From an uncultured Bacteroidota bacterium (GTDB taxonomy: Bacteria; Bacteroidota; Bacteroidia; Chitinophagales; Chitinophagaceae), in contig CAINUN010000010.1 in the NCBI GenBank assembly GCA_903853805.1, forward strand, positions 1 through 64,000: a stretch of DNA of 64,000 nucleotides. The letters are read 5' to 3'. Shown piece after piece: positions 19,250 through 28,077 of this stretch. How positions within the stretch are numbered: the first letter of the stretch is position 1; every line of letters begins with the position of its first letter. Made by a program: the position numbers and the translations under genes. A model generated the notes under the pieces. It did not search any database. It was not told where the DNA came from and worked only from the letters and a program-made list of their open reading frames with translations.

Positions 19250-19279
19250 AGAGGTTTCAGTTTATATACTGAAACCTCT
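19250..19279. terminator. bidirectional terminator
   Basis: AGAGGTTTCAGT (19250-19261) and ACTGAAACCTCT (19268-19279) pair perfectly around a 6-nt loop with a T7 tail. It lies between convergent genes, 4 bp from the trmN6 stop. Confidence 0.9.
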
Positions 19280-19283
19280 TTTT

Positions 19284-19991
19284 TTATAAGTAAAATGGGG
19301 AAAGCAGCTTTGAATATTCAATTGAATATTGGTTATTCTCATCTCTAATATAAAGAGTTTCTTCTTCAACAATATTTTTTGAAATTCTACAACAAAGACT
19401 AACAATTCTATTTTCTATTTTGTTTTTTGCTGGTACTATTTTTAATTCTTTGAAAACACACCATTTCTTTGAAAATAACAATTCTTTCCAAAGCTGATAT
19501 TCATTAATTGGTAACATTACAGATGCATAACCATTATCAATTAGATTCCTTTCAATAATCAAAAACAATTCATCAAAATTTAAACTTAGTTGATGTCTAG
19601 CATAGTTTCTGGACTGTTTAGTTCCTAAAATACTATTGATAAAAAATGGAGGGTTGCAAATAATGAGATCATATTTTCTTTGTAGCTCAAAACTTCTTGC
19701 ATCACCTTGAAAAATTTGAAGTCGTTTTTCCCATAATGATGCTTCGAAATTTCTTGCAGCTTGCAAAAAAGCACCTTCGTCTATTTCAATAGCATCTATT
19801 AATAATTGTTCATTTCTTTGAGCCAACATCAAACCTAATAAACCTGTACCAGTTCCAACATCCAATACGTTTTTTACTTCAGGAAATATTGGCGTCCATG
19901 CCCCCTGAATACAAGCATCTGTTGAAACTTTCATGGCGCAGAATTCTTGTTCAATCCTAAATTGTTTGAACTGAAAAAAATGATTACTCAT
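19284..19991 (-). CDS. trmN6: tRNA1(Val) (adenine(37)-N6)-methyltransferase family protein
   Basis: The 235-residue protein is a Rossmann SAM-dependent methyltransferase with motif I DVGTGTGLLGLMLA (near residue 45) and the N6-adenine signature NPPFF near residue 115. The N-terminal FxFKQFxIxQ...KVSTDA pattern is that of TrmN6/YfiC, which methylates A37 of tRNA-Val. It overlaps tsaD by 8 bp, so both act on position 37 of tRNAs and are probably co-transcribed. Confidence 0.88.
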   Translation of the reverse strand: MSNHFFQFKQFRIEQEFCAMKVSTDACIQGAWTPIFPEVKNVLDVGTGTGLLGLMLAQRNEQLLIDAIEIDEGAFLQAARNFEASLWEKRLQIFQGDARSFELQRKYDLIICNPPFFINSILGTKQSRNYARHQLSLNFDELFLIIERNLIDNGYASVMLPINEYQLWKELLFSKKWCVFKELKIVPAKNKIENRIVSLCCRISKNIVEEETLYIRDENNQYSIEYSKLLSPFYL

Positions 19992-21000
19992 GCCAGCTTG
20001 CTCTTGCGGTAGGAACAGAAGATAAATCAGTAAATTCTCCCTTCAAGTATTTATAATAAGCTGTAATGCCTATCATGGCAGCATTATCAGTACAATATTC
20101 GAATTTGGGAATGAAAACTTGCCAATCTTTATTTTTGCCTATTTCAATCAGTGCATTTCTTAATGAGCTATTGGCAGAAACACCACCTGCTATACCCACC
20201 TGAGTAATACCATAAGAATCTGCAGCCTTTTCTAGTTTTTTCATCAAAATCTTTATGATGGTATATTGAACAGACGCACAAATGTCATTTAAATTATTTT
20301 TAATAAAGTCAGGGTCTTTTAGCTTTTCTTTTTGAAGAAAATATAGAATTGCTGTTTTTAATCCACTAAAGCTGAAATCATAATTTTTCATTTCAGAAAC
20401 AGGGAAAGGGAATTTTTTGGGGTTTCCCGATTGGGCATATTTGTCAACAAGTGGTCCACCTGGGTAAGGCAATCCTAACATTTTAGCTGTTTTGTCAAAT
20501 GCCTCTCCAGCTGCATCATCAATTGTTTCGCCAAGTACTTCCATTTGTAGATAATCTTTGATTAAAACAATTTGTGAATGCCCACCAGATACGGTTAAAC
20601 ATAGGAAAGGAAATGTTGGTTTTGGGTCTTCGATAAAATGTGCTAAAACATGTGCTTGCATATGGTGTACTGAAATCAATGGGATATTTCTTGCTTGGGC
20701 AAATGATTTGGCAAAGCTTGCTCCAACTATTAGCGAACCAATTAAGCCGGGAGCTTGTGTAAATGCTACTAAATGAATGTCAGATTTATTAAGTCTTGCA
20801 TTTTTAATAGCAACATCAACAACGGCTACAATATTTTGCATGTGCGCTCTTGATGCCATTTCTGGAACTACACCACCAAATTGTTCATGTACTTTTTGAG
20901 TTGCTATAATATTGCTTAATACATTCCCATTTTGGATGATAGCTGCACTTGTTTCATCGCAGGAAGATTCTATGGCGAGGATATTTATTTCATGTAGCAT
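19984..21000 (-). CDS. tsaD: tRNA threonylcarbamoyladenosine transferase TsaD
   Basis: TsaD, with TsaB and TsaE, transfers the threonylcarbamoyl group to A37 of tRNAs reading ANN codons. The 338-residue length is standard. Visible are the ASKHA nucleotide fold start ILAIESSCDETSAA, the metal-binding HHMQAHVLAHF (about residues 110-120), the VSGGHSQ loop, the DDAAGEAFDK segment and a GGVSANSSLR nucleotide motif. It is the first gene of the tsaD-trmN6 pair. Confidence 0.97.
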   Translation of the reverse strand: MLHEINILAIESSCDETSAAIIQNGNVLSNIIATQKVHEQFGGVVPEMASRAHMQNIVAVVDVAIKNARLNKSDIHLVAFTQAPGLIGSLIVGASFAKSFAQARNIPLISVHHMQAHVLAHFIEDPKPTFPFLCLTVSGGHSQIVLIKDYLQMEVLGETIDDAAGEAFDKTAKMLGLPYPGGPLVDKYAQSGNPKKFPFPVSEMKNYDFSFSGLKTAILYFLQKEKLKDPDFIKNNLNDICASVQYTIIKILMKKLEKAADSYGITQVGIAGGVSANSSLRNALIEIGKNKDWQVFIPKFEYCTDNAAMIGITAYYKYLKGEFTDLSSVPTARASWHE

Positions 21001-21126
21001 TAAGCAAAGGTATTCTCAAACTGTCGAAATATTAAATGGATTAGCTTAACTATGAGCAATTTGATTTGCTGATAATAATCATGTTTATCATAGTATAACA
21101 TCATCTGTTATAGTTGTAGGTGTTTC

Positions 21127-21134
21127 TACCTTCG
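21127..21134 (+). promoter_or_regulatory. probable -7 box for the 21156/CcoI pair
   Basis: TACCTTCG differs from TAnnTTTG at one position and lies 21 bp before the ATG at 21156. Confidence 0.4.
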
Positions 21135-21155
21135 TTGCAAACCGAAAGGTAAAAA

Positions 21156-21707
21156 ATGGCGCGTATTTTATTTTCAACCTACCAAAAAGAAGATCTTCTC
21201 GAATTGGTTGGAAGAATAGACAGAGATTATTATGAAGTGATTGACGAATTATGTCGTCACGCTGCTATACATGCGTCCGAAGTAGAGATTTCTAAAATTA
21301 ACCAATCAACTATTTTGTTTCTTGATTTGTGCAAAAAATTACTTGGCGAAATAAGCTTGCAAGTGAAAATTCGCCGCGATGATTTTATACCCTTCGTTCA
21401 TCAATTACTTAAAAAAGCGTCGCTAAGTCATAGCTGTAAAACTTGTAACGGTATATGTAATTCTGAACAATCAGAACAACTTAAACTCATTATTGACTCG
21501 CATGAAACTATCAAAGAATTGTTGTTCAGAATTCAACAATTAGCCAAACCTCTTTATTTAGAAACCATTCAATCCATTTCTTACAAAATTCTTAGGAATG
21601 AAATGATGATTATTGACACTGCACTTTCTGAACTATTTTACATTGAAGAAGTAATTTTGATTCCTAAAGTAAAAGAAGTCCAAAAACAATTGAATGCCAA
21701 TAGCTGA
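21156..21707 (+). CDS. all-helical protein resembling a hemerythrin/RIC domain, degenerate
   Basis: I see no confident named family. The 183-residue product is all helical, with a cysteine cluster CKTCNGIC near residue 99. Its helix order resembles hemerythrin-type domains such as the C-terminal part of RIC/YtfE: an E-x(6)-R-R-D-D-F-I-P-F-V-H segment near residue 70, SHETIKELLFRIQQL near 117 and SELFYIEEVILIPKVKE near 163, where the family would have H-x-x-x-E-E/N-N-I-L-F-P. Most iron-ligand histidines are replaced, so di-iron binding is doubtful. This assignment is inference. The gene overlaps the CcoI-type ATPase by 14 bp and is surely co-translated with it, suggesting a role in copper or respiratory-oxidase assembly. 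Confidence 0.65.
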   Translation: MARILFSTYQKEDLLELVGRIDRDYYEVIDELCRHAAIHASEVEISKINQSTILFLDLCKKLLGEISLQVKIRRDDFIPFVHQLLKKASLSHSCKTCNGICNSEQSEQLKLIIDSHETIKELLFRIQQLAKPLYLETIQSISYKILRNEMMIIDTALSELFYIEEVILIPKVKEVQKQLNANS

Positions 21708-24159
21708 TACACCCACAATAGACTCAAAGCAATCCAACATCATTACTACAATTCAAAGCACTTCAATTTCATGCAATTGCTATCATTGTGGAGCACATTG
21801 CATTTCACAAAACATTGCCATTGAAGAAAAGGTTTTCTGCTGTGAAGGTTGCAAATTGGTTTTTGAAATCCTTGATGAAAGCGGATTGTGCGATTATTAT
21901 AAACTACAAAATCACCCCGGGCTTGCTCAAATAAAACCTATTCGAAAAGATAAGTTTGCTTACCTCGATGAGGCTTCAATTGCTGCGCCACTTTACACTT
22001 TTACTGATGGCAATAATGCAATTGTTTCGCTTTACATTCCAAGTATTCATTGCGCCTCTTGCATGTGGTTGTTGGAGCATATGAACAAACTCAACGAAGG
22101 CATTTCTGAAAGTCGTTTAAACTTTTCATCTAAGGAAGTAACCATTCATTTTCAACGCGAGAAAATTACTTTAAGAAAACTCGTTGAGTTGTTGGCTACT
22201 ATTGGTTATGAACCATATATCAGTCTTGACGATTCGGAGAAAAAACTTAAAAGCTTTAATCGCCAAAGAGTTTACAAACTTGGTGTTGCAGGTTTTTGTT
22301 TCGGTAATATCATGATGATGTGTTTTCCGGAATATCTTTCATTTGACCTTGGTATCGAACATCAATACGCTAATCTTTTTCGCTACCTCAATTTGTTGCT
22401 TTCTATTCCTGTCTTCTTTTATAGCGCTACTGAATTTTTTAGCTCAGCTTGGGCAGGCATCAAACAAAAAATGCTGAACATAGATGTGCCTATTGTGTTG
22501 GCGGTGTTCATTACTTATGCACGAAGTTTGTACGAAATACTATCGGGTACGGGTGGCGGCTATTTAGACAGCATGAGTGGTATTGTGTTTTTTATGTTGG
22601 TGGGTAGGGTAGTGCAAGAAAGAACGTACAAATCCATTTCATTTCATCGTGATTATAAATCTTATTTCCCGATTGCAGTAACTGTAATGACTGAACAAGG
22701 CAATGTGAGTCGTAATCTTCAAGACCTGAAAGAGAAGGATGTTGTATTGCTACACAACGATGAAATTATTCCTGCTGATGCTTTGTTGGTGAAAGGAAAT
22801 GCAAGTATTGACTACAGTTTTGTAACGGGTGAAAGTGAACCTGTGCAAATAAAAGAAGGTTCTATTCTTTATGCAGGAGGTAAACAAGTAGGCGAACAAA
22901 TTACCATTCAAGTTGTGAAACCTGTTGCAGGAAGTTACCTCACTTCTTTGTGGAACCATTTTGCTTTTACAAAAGATAAAATTGAAAACAATTACCGTGA
23001 AAGTGTCATTCACAAAATGAGCATTTACTTCACTTATGTCTTGCTTGGGTTGTGTTCGCTTGTTGCGTTGTATTGGTGGAAAACTAATCCTGCTTTGATT
23101 TTGCCAAGTGTATCAGCAATGTTGATCATCGCTTGTCCATGTGCATTGTTGCTTGCTGTGACTTATACCAACGGAAACCTTTTGCGCATTTTTAGCAACA
23201 ATGGTTTGTTCTTGCGCGATGCTACAATTATTGAGCAAATAGGCAAGATTAACCACATAGTTTTTGATAAAACAGGAACACTGACGCAAGGGGGTAGCAA
23301 CTTTCAAACAACAGGACATCAATTAGACGAAATGGAAAAGTCCATGTTGTTTTCGGTGGTGAAATCGAGTACTCATCCTTATAGCAAAGCACTTGCTACT
23401 TACCTTGGTAATCGTCAGGCTTTTGAAGCTAAAAATTGGAAAGAATATGCTGGGCAAGGTGTGGTAGCAGATGTGAATGGCATAATAGTAAAGATTGGTT
23501 CTGCTCCGTTTCTAGGATTGGATTTTGGTAATACCGAACAAGCTTCTGTGTTTGTTCAAATAGGCGATATGGTTACTTCTTTTACTATAGTTCCTGATTT
23601 TAGAAAGGAAATTTCGAGTGTGATTCCTAAGCTTGGTGCGCAATATGAATTGTCTTTGATTTCAGGAGATAATGACCGTCAGAAAAAACATTTACAAGAA
23701 ATATTTACGCAGCAAAGTCATTTACTGTTTGAACAAAAACCCATTGACAAATTGCAGTACATCGAACAACTGCAAAACAACCAACAACAGGTGATGATGG
23801 TTGGCGATGGATTGAATGATGCAGGAGCTTTGCAACAAAGTAATGTGGGCATCACGCTGGCAGATGATGTCAATAATTTTACACCTTCTTGCGATGCTAT
23901 CCTCGATGCGAAAAGGTTATATTACCTCCCTGGATTATTGCGTCTTGCCAAAGCAGGTAAGTATATTATTAACACCAGTTTTGTGGTGTCTATTTTGTAC
24001 AATTGTGTGGGACTTACTATTTCTATGCAAGGGAAAATGAGCCCTGTGATTGCTGCTATTTTGATGCCTATTAGCACGTTGAGTATTGTGCTTATTTCTA
24101 CTGGTTTAAGCAGTTTAATGGCTAAACGGTTTGGGCTGAGTTTGTTAAAGGAAGAGTAG
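21694..24159 (+). CDS. heavy-metal P1B-type ATPase, CcoI/FixI-like
   Basis: The 821-residue copper-type ATPase starts with an N-terminal Cys-rich domain (CNCYHCGAHC ... FCCEGCKLVFEIL, residues 27-65), then an HMA domain with IHCASCMWLLEHM (near 118), eight predicted membrane helices, the CPC ion-path motif in IACPCALLLAV (near 480), the phosphorylation motif DKTGTLTQGG (near 524) and GDGLNDAGAL in the hinge (near 705). The extra N-terminal Cys domain is typical of CcoI, which supplies copper to cbb3-type cytochrome oxidase. In Bacteroidota ccoI usually precedes ccoS and ccoNOP; here no cco gene follows, so the link is inferred from architecture only. Confidence 0.88.
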   Translation: MPIADTPTIDSKQSNIITTIQSTSISCNCYHCGAHCISQNIAIEEKVFCCEGCKLVFEILDESGLCDYYKLQNHPGLAQIKPIRKDKFAYLDEASIAAPLYTFTDGNNAIVSLYIPSIHCASCMWLLEHMNKLNEGISESRLNFSSKEVTIHFQREKITLRKLVELLATIGYEPYISLDDSEKKLKSFNRQRVYKLGVAGFCFGNIMMMCFPEYLSFDLGIEHQYANLFRYLNLLLSIPVFFYSATEFFSSAWAGIKQKMLNIDVPIVLAVFITYARSLYEILSGTGGGYLDSMSGIVFFMLVGRVVQERTYKSISFHRDYKSYFPIAVTVMTEQGNVSRNLQDLKEKDVVLLHNDEIIPADALLVKGNASIDYSFVTGESEPVQIKEGSILYAGGKQVGEQITIQVVKPVAGSYLTSLWNHFAFTKDKIENNYRESVIHKMSIYFTYVLLGLCSLVALYWWKTNPALILPSVSAMLIIACPCALLLAVTYTNGNLLRIFSNNGLFLRDATIIEQIGKINHIVFDKTGTLTQGGSNFQTTGHQLDEMEKSMLFSVVKSSTHPYSKALATYLGNRQAFEAKNWKEYAGQGVVADVNGIIVKIGSAPFLGLDFGNTEQASVFVQIGDMVTSFTIVPDFRKEISSVIPKLGAQYELSLISGDNDRQKKHLQEIFTQQSHLLFEQKPIDKLQYIEQLQNNQQQVMMVGDGLNDAGALQQSNVGITLADDVNNFTPSCDAILDAKRLYYLPGLLRLAKAGKYIINTSFVVSILYNCVGLTISMQGKMSPVIAAILMPISTLSIVLISTGLSSLMAKRFGLSLLKEE

Positions 24160-24291
24160 AAACAAACTACAATTTCAACTTGCAAATTGAGTAGATAATA
24201 ATTGGACTAAAAGAGATTGATTCACTTTTATAAGAAGAATTACTGCTGCTCATGATGATTGATTCTTTAGTGTAATTCTATCAGCAATCCT

Positions 24292-25617
24292 CTATTTAGC
24301 TATAGCAATCTTCACCTTCTTGTTCTTAATCCTTTGGTCTTCTATCAAATGTAATGCGGTATTAGCCTTTGTTTTTCTCACAGCAACAAAAGAGAAAAAG
24401 TCTTTTGTCTCAATCAACCCTATATCTTCCTTTTTTAGTTGCCCTACATTGGTTAAGAATCCTACTATATCCACTTTGTTCACCTTATCTTTCTTTCCAG
24501 CAGCTATAAAGAAAGTAGTCCATTCTGGTCTTTCAGGAAGTGTGTTGGTTTCGGGTAAAACAATTTGCTCAGTTGCAGCATCAATATACTCCGGCAGCTC
24601 TTCTTCCGGCGAAAGAATAAGAATAGCCGTTCCACTCGCATCCATTCTTGCTGTCCTTCCATTTCTGTGTGTGAAGGAATCTTCACTCAAAGGCAAGTGG
24701 TAATGAATGATGTAGCGAATATGTGCAATGTCAAGCCCCCTCGATGCAAGGTCGGTCGTCACTAAGATATTTGAAGTGCCGTTCCTATATTTACACAAAG
24801 CGGTTTCTCTTTCTTGTTGTTCTAGCGCGCCGTGATAAAATACATTGAGGATATCCTTTTCTTTCAAGAAATTACTCGTCCTTTCCACTGATTCACGATG
24901 ATTGCAAAAAATGATAGTTGACCTATTTCCCAACATACAAATCAATCGAAACAAGGTTTCTAGTTTGTCTTTGCCATCACTCTTTAATACTTTTATAGAA
25001 AGCGCATTGTCTTCTACATTATCTTGTAGAAAATTAATAGTAACTAAGTTCTCCGTATTAATAAATGCAGGAATCTCCACCGCTTTAGTAGCAGATGTCA
25101 ATACAGTTTTGTTCAGCCCCGTCAAAGCCCCCACGACAAACGACACTTCTTCCTGAAAACCGAGCTCCAATGATTTATCAAACTCATCAATCACTAATGT
25201 CTCAATTGTATCTACTGTAATATTTCCTCTACGAATATGATCTGCTAACCGTCCTGGTGTGCCAATTATCAGCGCAGGCGGCTGAATCAGGTTGTTTTCT
25301 TCCGTTTCTCTTAAATGACCGCCATAACAACACGTTACTTTTAAGGCGGTACCCATGCTTTTAAACACAGTTTCTATCTGCATAGCCAATTCCCGAGAAG
25401 GAACTATGATAAGTGCTTGCGTATTGGTGTTTTCTTTGTTCAATATTTTCACCAAAGGCAATAAAAATGCTAATGTCTTTCCCGAACCCGTAGCTGATAG
25501 GAGTAAAATATTATTCTCTTCTTGAAAAGCAGCTATTGAAGCCAACTGCATTTCATTCAGTGCCTTAATCTTTAGTTTTGAAAGGATAGTCTCGGTAGCA
25601 TTATTAGTTGTAGGCAT
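24292..25617 (-). CDS. DEAD-box RNA helicase with DbpA-like C-terminal domain
   Basis: The 441-residue helicase has Walker A ATGSGKT (42-48), motif Ia PSRELA, motif II D144-E-F-D147 in place of DEAD, motif III TSAT, and motif VI HRNGRTARM. The last 70 residues (VDIVGFLTNVGQLKKEDIG ... VAVRKTKANTALHLI ... KKVKIAIAK) match the DbpA RNA-binding domain, which directs DbpA to hairpin 92 of 23S rRNA for large-subunit assembly. The gene probably has the same ribosome-biogenesis role. A TAnnTTTG box lies directly before the ATG, so the mRNA is likely leaderless. Confidence 0.88.
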   Translation of the reverse strand: MPTTNNATETILSKLKIKALNEMQLASIAAFQEENNILLLSATGSGKTLAFLLPLVKILNKENTNTQALIIVPSRELAMQIETVFKSMGTALKVTCCYGGHLRETEENNLIQPPALIIGTPGRLADHIRRGNITVDTIETLVIDEFDKSLELGFQEEVSFVVGALTGLNKTVLTSATKAVEIPAFINTENLVTINFLQDNVEDNALSIKVLKSDGKDKLETLFRLICMLGNRSTIIFCNHRESVERTSNFLKEKDILNVFYHGALEQQERETALCKYRNGTSNILVTTDLASRGLDIAHIRYIIHYHLPLSEDSFTHRNGRTARMDASGTAILILSPEEELPEYIDAATEQIVLPETNTLPERPEWTTFFIAAGKKDKVNKVDIVGFLTNVGQLKKEDIGLIETKDFFSFVAVRKTKANTALHLIEDQRIKNKKVKIAIAK

Positions 25618-25622
25618 AGCGG

Positions 25623-25630
25623 CAAAGGTA
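25623..25630 (-). promoter_or_regulatory. -7 box abutting DEAD-box helicase start
   Basis: On the minus strand TACCTTTG is followed by only five bases before the ATG at 25617, so transcription should begin at or next to the start codon. Confidence 0.65.
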
Positions 25631-25698
25631 GGGGATTGACAAGCGATAAAATCTAAATCTTAAACGATCAAAAACAAGTTAATTGTTACTAATGAAAT

Positions 25699-25726
25699 AA
25701 AGCCACTCCCTTTCGGAAATGGCTTT
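25699..25726 (-). terminator. intrinsic terminator of sucD
   Basis: AAAGCCA (25699-25705) pairs with TGGCTTT (25720-25726); T-rich sequence flanks both sides. It lies 21 bp past the sucD stop on the minus strand. Confidence 0.75.
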
Positions 25727-25747
25727 TTATTTTTTAATTTTAACGTT

Positions 25748-26620
25748 TTACTTTTTCAACACAGCAGCCATTGTCTTGCCAATATCTGCAGGACTAGCCA
25801 CTACATGTATACCACATTCAGCCATGATTTTCATTTTAGCAGCAGCAGTATCATCAGCACCACCAATGATGGCTCCTGCATGACCCATACGGCGACCCGG
25901 AGGCGCTGTTTGACCTGCAATGAAACCAACAACTGGTTTGCGCATATTATCTTTCAACCAATTAGCAGCTTCGGCTTCAAGGCTTCCGCCAATTTCACCA
26001 ATCATGATAATACCATCGGTTTCAGGGTCGTTCATCAACAATTCAACGGCTTCTTTGGTAGTTGTACCAATAATTGGGTCGCCACCAATGCCTATTGCTG
26101 TAGAAATTCCTAAGCCTGCTTTCACTGCTTGGTCGGCAGCTTCGTAGGTCAAGGTTCCTGATTTTGAAACCACACCAATTCTTCCTTTCTTGAAAATAAA
26201 CCCAGGCATAATACCAACTTTTGCTTCTCCAGCAGTAATGATACCCGGACAATTAGGTCCTATTAAACGACAATCTTTGTTTTCTATAAATGCACGAGCC
26301 TTCACCATGTCTTGCACCGGAATGCCTTCTGTGATGCAAATAATTACTTTGATACCACCATCTGCTGCTTCCATAATGGCATCGGCAGCAAAAGCCGGTG
26401 GCACAAAAATGATAGAAACATCGGCGCCTGTCGTATCCACCGCATTTTTTACGGTATTGAACACAGGACGGTCGAGGTGAAGTGTACCTCCTTTTCCTGG
26501 AGTAACACCGCCTACTACGTTGGTGCCATATTCAATCATTTGAGTAGCATGGAAGGTTCCTTCCGTACCGGTAAATCCCTGTACGATTACTTTGGAATTT
26601 TTATTGACTAAAACTGCCAT
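25748..26620 (-). CDS. sucD: succinate--CoA ligase (ADP/GDP-forming) subunit alpha
   Basis: SucD carries the CoA site and the phosphorylated histidine of succinyl-CoA synthetase in the TCA cycle. The 290-residue protein has the CoA-binding Rossmann start [23 protein letters not shown], the GPNCPGII segment near residue 123 and the active-site His in [13 protein letters not shown] near residue 247. The beta-subunit gene sucC is not adjacent, as is common in Bacteroidota. The gene has its own -7 box (26653-26660) and a terminator. Confidence 0.97.
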   Translation of the reverse strand: MAVLVNKNSKVIVQGFTGTEGTFHATQMIEYGTNVVGGVTPGKGGTLHLDRPVFNTVKNAVDTTGADVSIIFVPPAFAADAIMEAADGGIKVIICITEGIPVQDMVKARAFIENKDCRLIGPNCPGIITAGEAKVGIMPGFIFKKGRIGVVSKSGTLTYEAADQAVKAGLGISTAIGIGGDPIIGTTTKEAVELLMNDPETDGIIMIGEIGGSLEAEAANWLKDNMRKPVVGFIAGQTAPPGRRMGHAGAIIGGADDTAAAKMKIMAECGIHVVASPADIGKTMAAVLKK

Positions 26621-26880
26621 AAGGTTGGTTTAATAAAGTGAATTTTCGCGCGCAAAAATAGGTGAATTGACGAGACGAACAACTGCTTGTGGTCAGCAAA
26701 CTGTACAATTGAGTTGCAACAGTGTGTTGTTTTAATTAAAATGCCACTCTGAAGAAGGCATTTCTCTTATTCTCGTCATTGGCATGCGGTATGACAAAGA
26801 ATATGTATTGTAGTGTGAGATTGCTTCATTCCTGCCAATGACTTGCGGTATTTTTCCATTCAGCACAAGAAAATTTTTTT
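26621..26880. other. intergenic lead-in to repeat array
   Basis: This part of the 490-bp sucD/MlaF-like gap has no ORF. It holds scattered relatives of the array motifs (AAATGCC near 26739, GAAGAAGGCATTTCTC near 26751, TTGGCATGCGG and TGACTTGCGG), suggesting decayed units. Confidence 0.5.
26653..26660 (-). promoter_or_regulatory. -7 box for sucD
   Basis: On the minus strand TATTTTTG matches TAnnTTTG, 32 bp upstream of the ATG. Confidence 0.55.
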
Positions 26881-27086
26881 TGAAGAAATGCTCAACGGCA
26901 GCCCGCGAACATTTCTTTTTTTGAAGAAGCCCTTAAATGCCACCGTTGCGCATTTATTCATCATGAAGAAGCCCTCAACGGCTGCCCTGGGGTATTTCTT
27001 TTTTTGAAGAAACCCTTAAATGCCACCATTTAACATTTCTTCATAATGAAGAAGCCTTCAACGGCTGCCGTTGATCATTTCTTCAC
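26881..27086. repeat. five-unit array, alternating 41/42-bp units (83-bp period)
   Basis: Units begin with TGAAGAA at 26881, 26922, 26964, 27005 and 27047. Units 1, 3 and 5 share CAACGGC(A/T)GCC; units 2 and 4 share CTTAAATGCCACC. Each ends with a relative of CATTTCTT, which is the reverse complement of the AAGAAATG at the start of the first unit, so each unit can form a hairpin. No spacers or coding potential are seen. The array ends 25 bp before the stop codon of the MlaF-like gene. Confidence 0.88.
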
Positions 27087-27110
27087 TTTTTTTTTAAAAA
27101 AAAAGGAATT

Positions 27111-27884
27111 TTACCTTTTCCCTGCTTCTTGTTTGCTCATTTCCTTAGCTTTTGCAAGGAACTCCGAGGCAAAGATGAATTGGTTGAGGTCTTTGTCTTC
27201 GCTAAAAATGATATCGTGGCTATTGCCCTGCCATTTCTTTTTGCCTTTGTGCATATACACAATATTGTCGCCACTCTCCATCACGGTGTTCATATCGTGG
27301 GTATTGATAATGGTGGTAATGTTGTATTCCACCGTCAGTTCTTTGATAAGATGGTCGATGACAAGGGAAGTTTGCGGGTCAAGCCCTGAGTTGGGCTCAT
27401 CGCAAAAAAGATATTTGGGATTCATAACCAAGGCGCGGGCAAGGGCAACACGCTTTTTCATACCGCCACTTATTTCGGCAGGAAATTTTTTGTTGGTGCC
27501 TTCTAGGTTCACGCGAGCAAGCACTTCGTCCACACGCTTGTATTTATCCTTGCGGCTGTCGCGCGTAAACATATCGAGCGGAAAACGCACATTGTCTTCT
27601 ACCGTCATGCTGTCGAACAAAGCCGAGCCTTGAAACAACATGCCTATTTGAATTCTAATTTCTTTAAGCTCTTTAGCATTGAGCGAAGTGAGGTCTTTGC
27701 CTTCATAAAGAATTTGTCCAGCGTCGGGTTTTAGTAATCCTACCATACATTTCATGAGTACGGTTTTGCCACTGCCGCTAGTGCCAATAATTAGGTTGGT
27801 TTTTCCGGGTAGCATGGTTGCCGACACATCTTCGAGTACCACTTTATCGCCAAAAGCCTTTCTTATGTTTCTTACCTCAATCAT
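27111..27884 (-). CDS. ABC transporter ATPase, MlaF-like
   Basis: The 257-residue nucleotide-binding subunit has Walker A GTSGSGKT (34-41), a signature loop ISGGMKKRVALARAL and Walker B LFCDEPNSGLDP. The SGGM(K/A)(K/R)R signature and overall similarity place it with MlaF, the ATPase of the MlaFEDB phospholipid transport system of the envelope. Normally mlaE (permease) and an MCE protein are adjacent; here the upstream neighbour is a DUF4476 protein and the downstream side is a repeat array, so it is an orphan ATPase in this window and must work with a permease encoded elsewhere. Confidence 0.85.
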   Translation of the reverse strand: MIEVRNIRKAFGDKVVLEDVSATMLPGKTNLIIGTSGSGKTVLMKCMVGLLKPDAGQILYEGKDLTSLNAKELKEIRIQIGMLFQGSALFDSMTVEDNVRFPLDMFTRDSRKDKYKRVDEVLARVNLEGTNKKFPAEISGGMKKRVALARALVMNPKYLFCDEPNSGLDPQTSLVIDHLIKELTVEYNITTIINTHDMNTVMESGDNIVYMHKGKKKWQGNSHDIIFSEDKDLNQFIFASEFLAKAKEMSKQEAGKR

Positions 27885-27995
27885 TTCAATTCAAAAGTCG
27901 TTACAAAAATGCGGATAAAAAAAGAATAGGGGAGTTTTTCATGCTAAGTAGAGGAGATGTAAAATTGTAGGGAGCCTCATAGTATCACATCAATA

Positions 27996-28030
27996 AAGAA
28001 AAGCCGTTTCTTCTCGATGCGGCTTTTCTT
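27996..28030. terminator. intrinsic terminator near DUF4476 gene
   Basis: AAGAAAAGCCG (27996-28006) pairs with CGGCTTTTCTT (28020-28030), with a 13-nt loop. It lies between the DUF4476 stop and the MlaF-like gene, both on the minus strand, so those genes are separate transcripts. Confidence 0.8.
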
Positions 28031-28077
28031 TTTTCATAAGTCATAAATCAATTGTCAATCTAACTTAATAAAGCTAG

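Noticed and set aside
24320-24703. Plus-strand frames opposite the DEAD-box helicase
   Set aside because: They are antisense shadows of conserved helicase motifs, with no start context or family match.
27046-27633. Plus-strand frame of 195 codons opposite the MlaF-like gene
   Set aside because: It is antisense to Walker and signature motifs of the ABC ATPase and begins within the repeat array.
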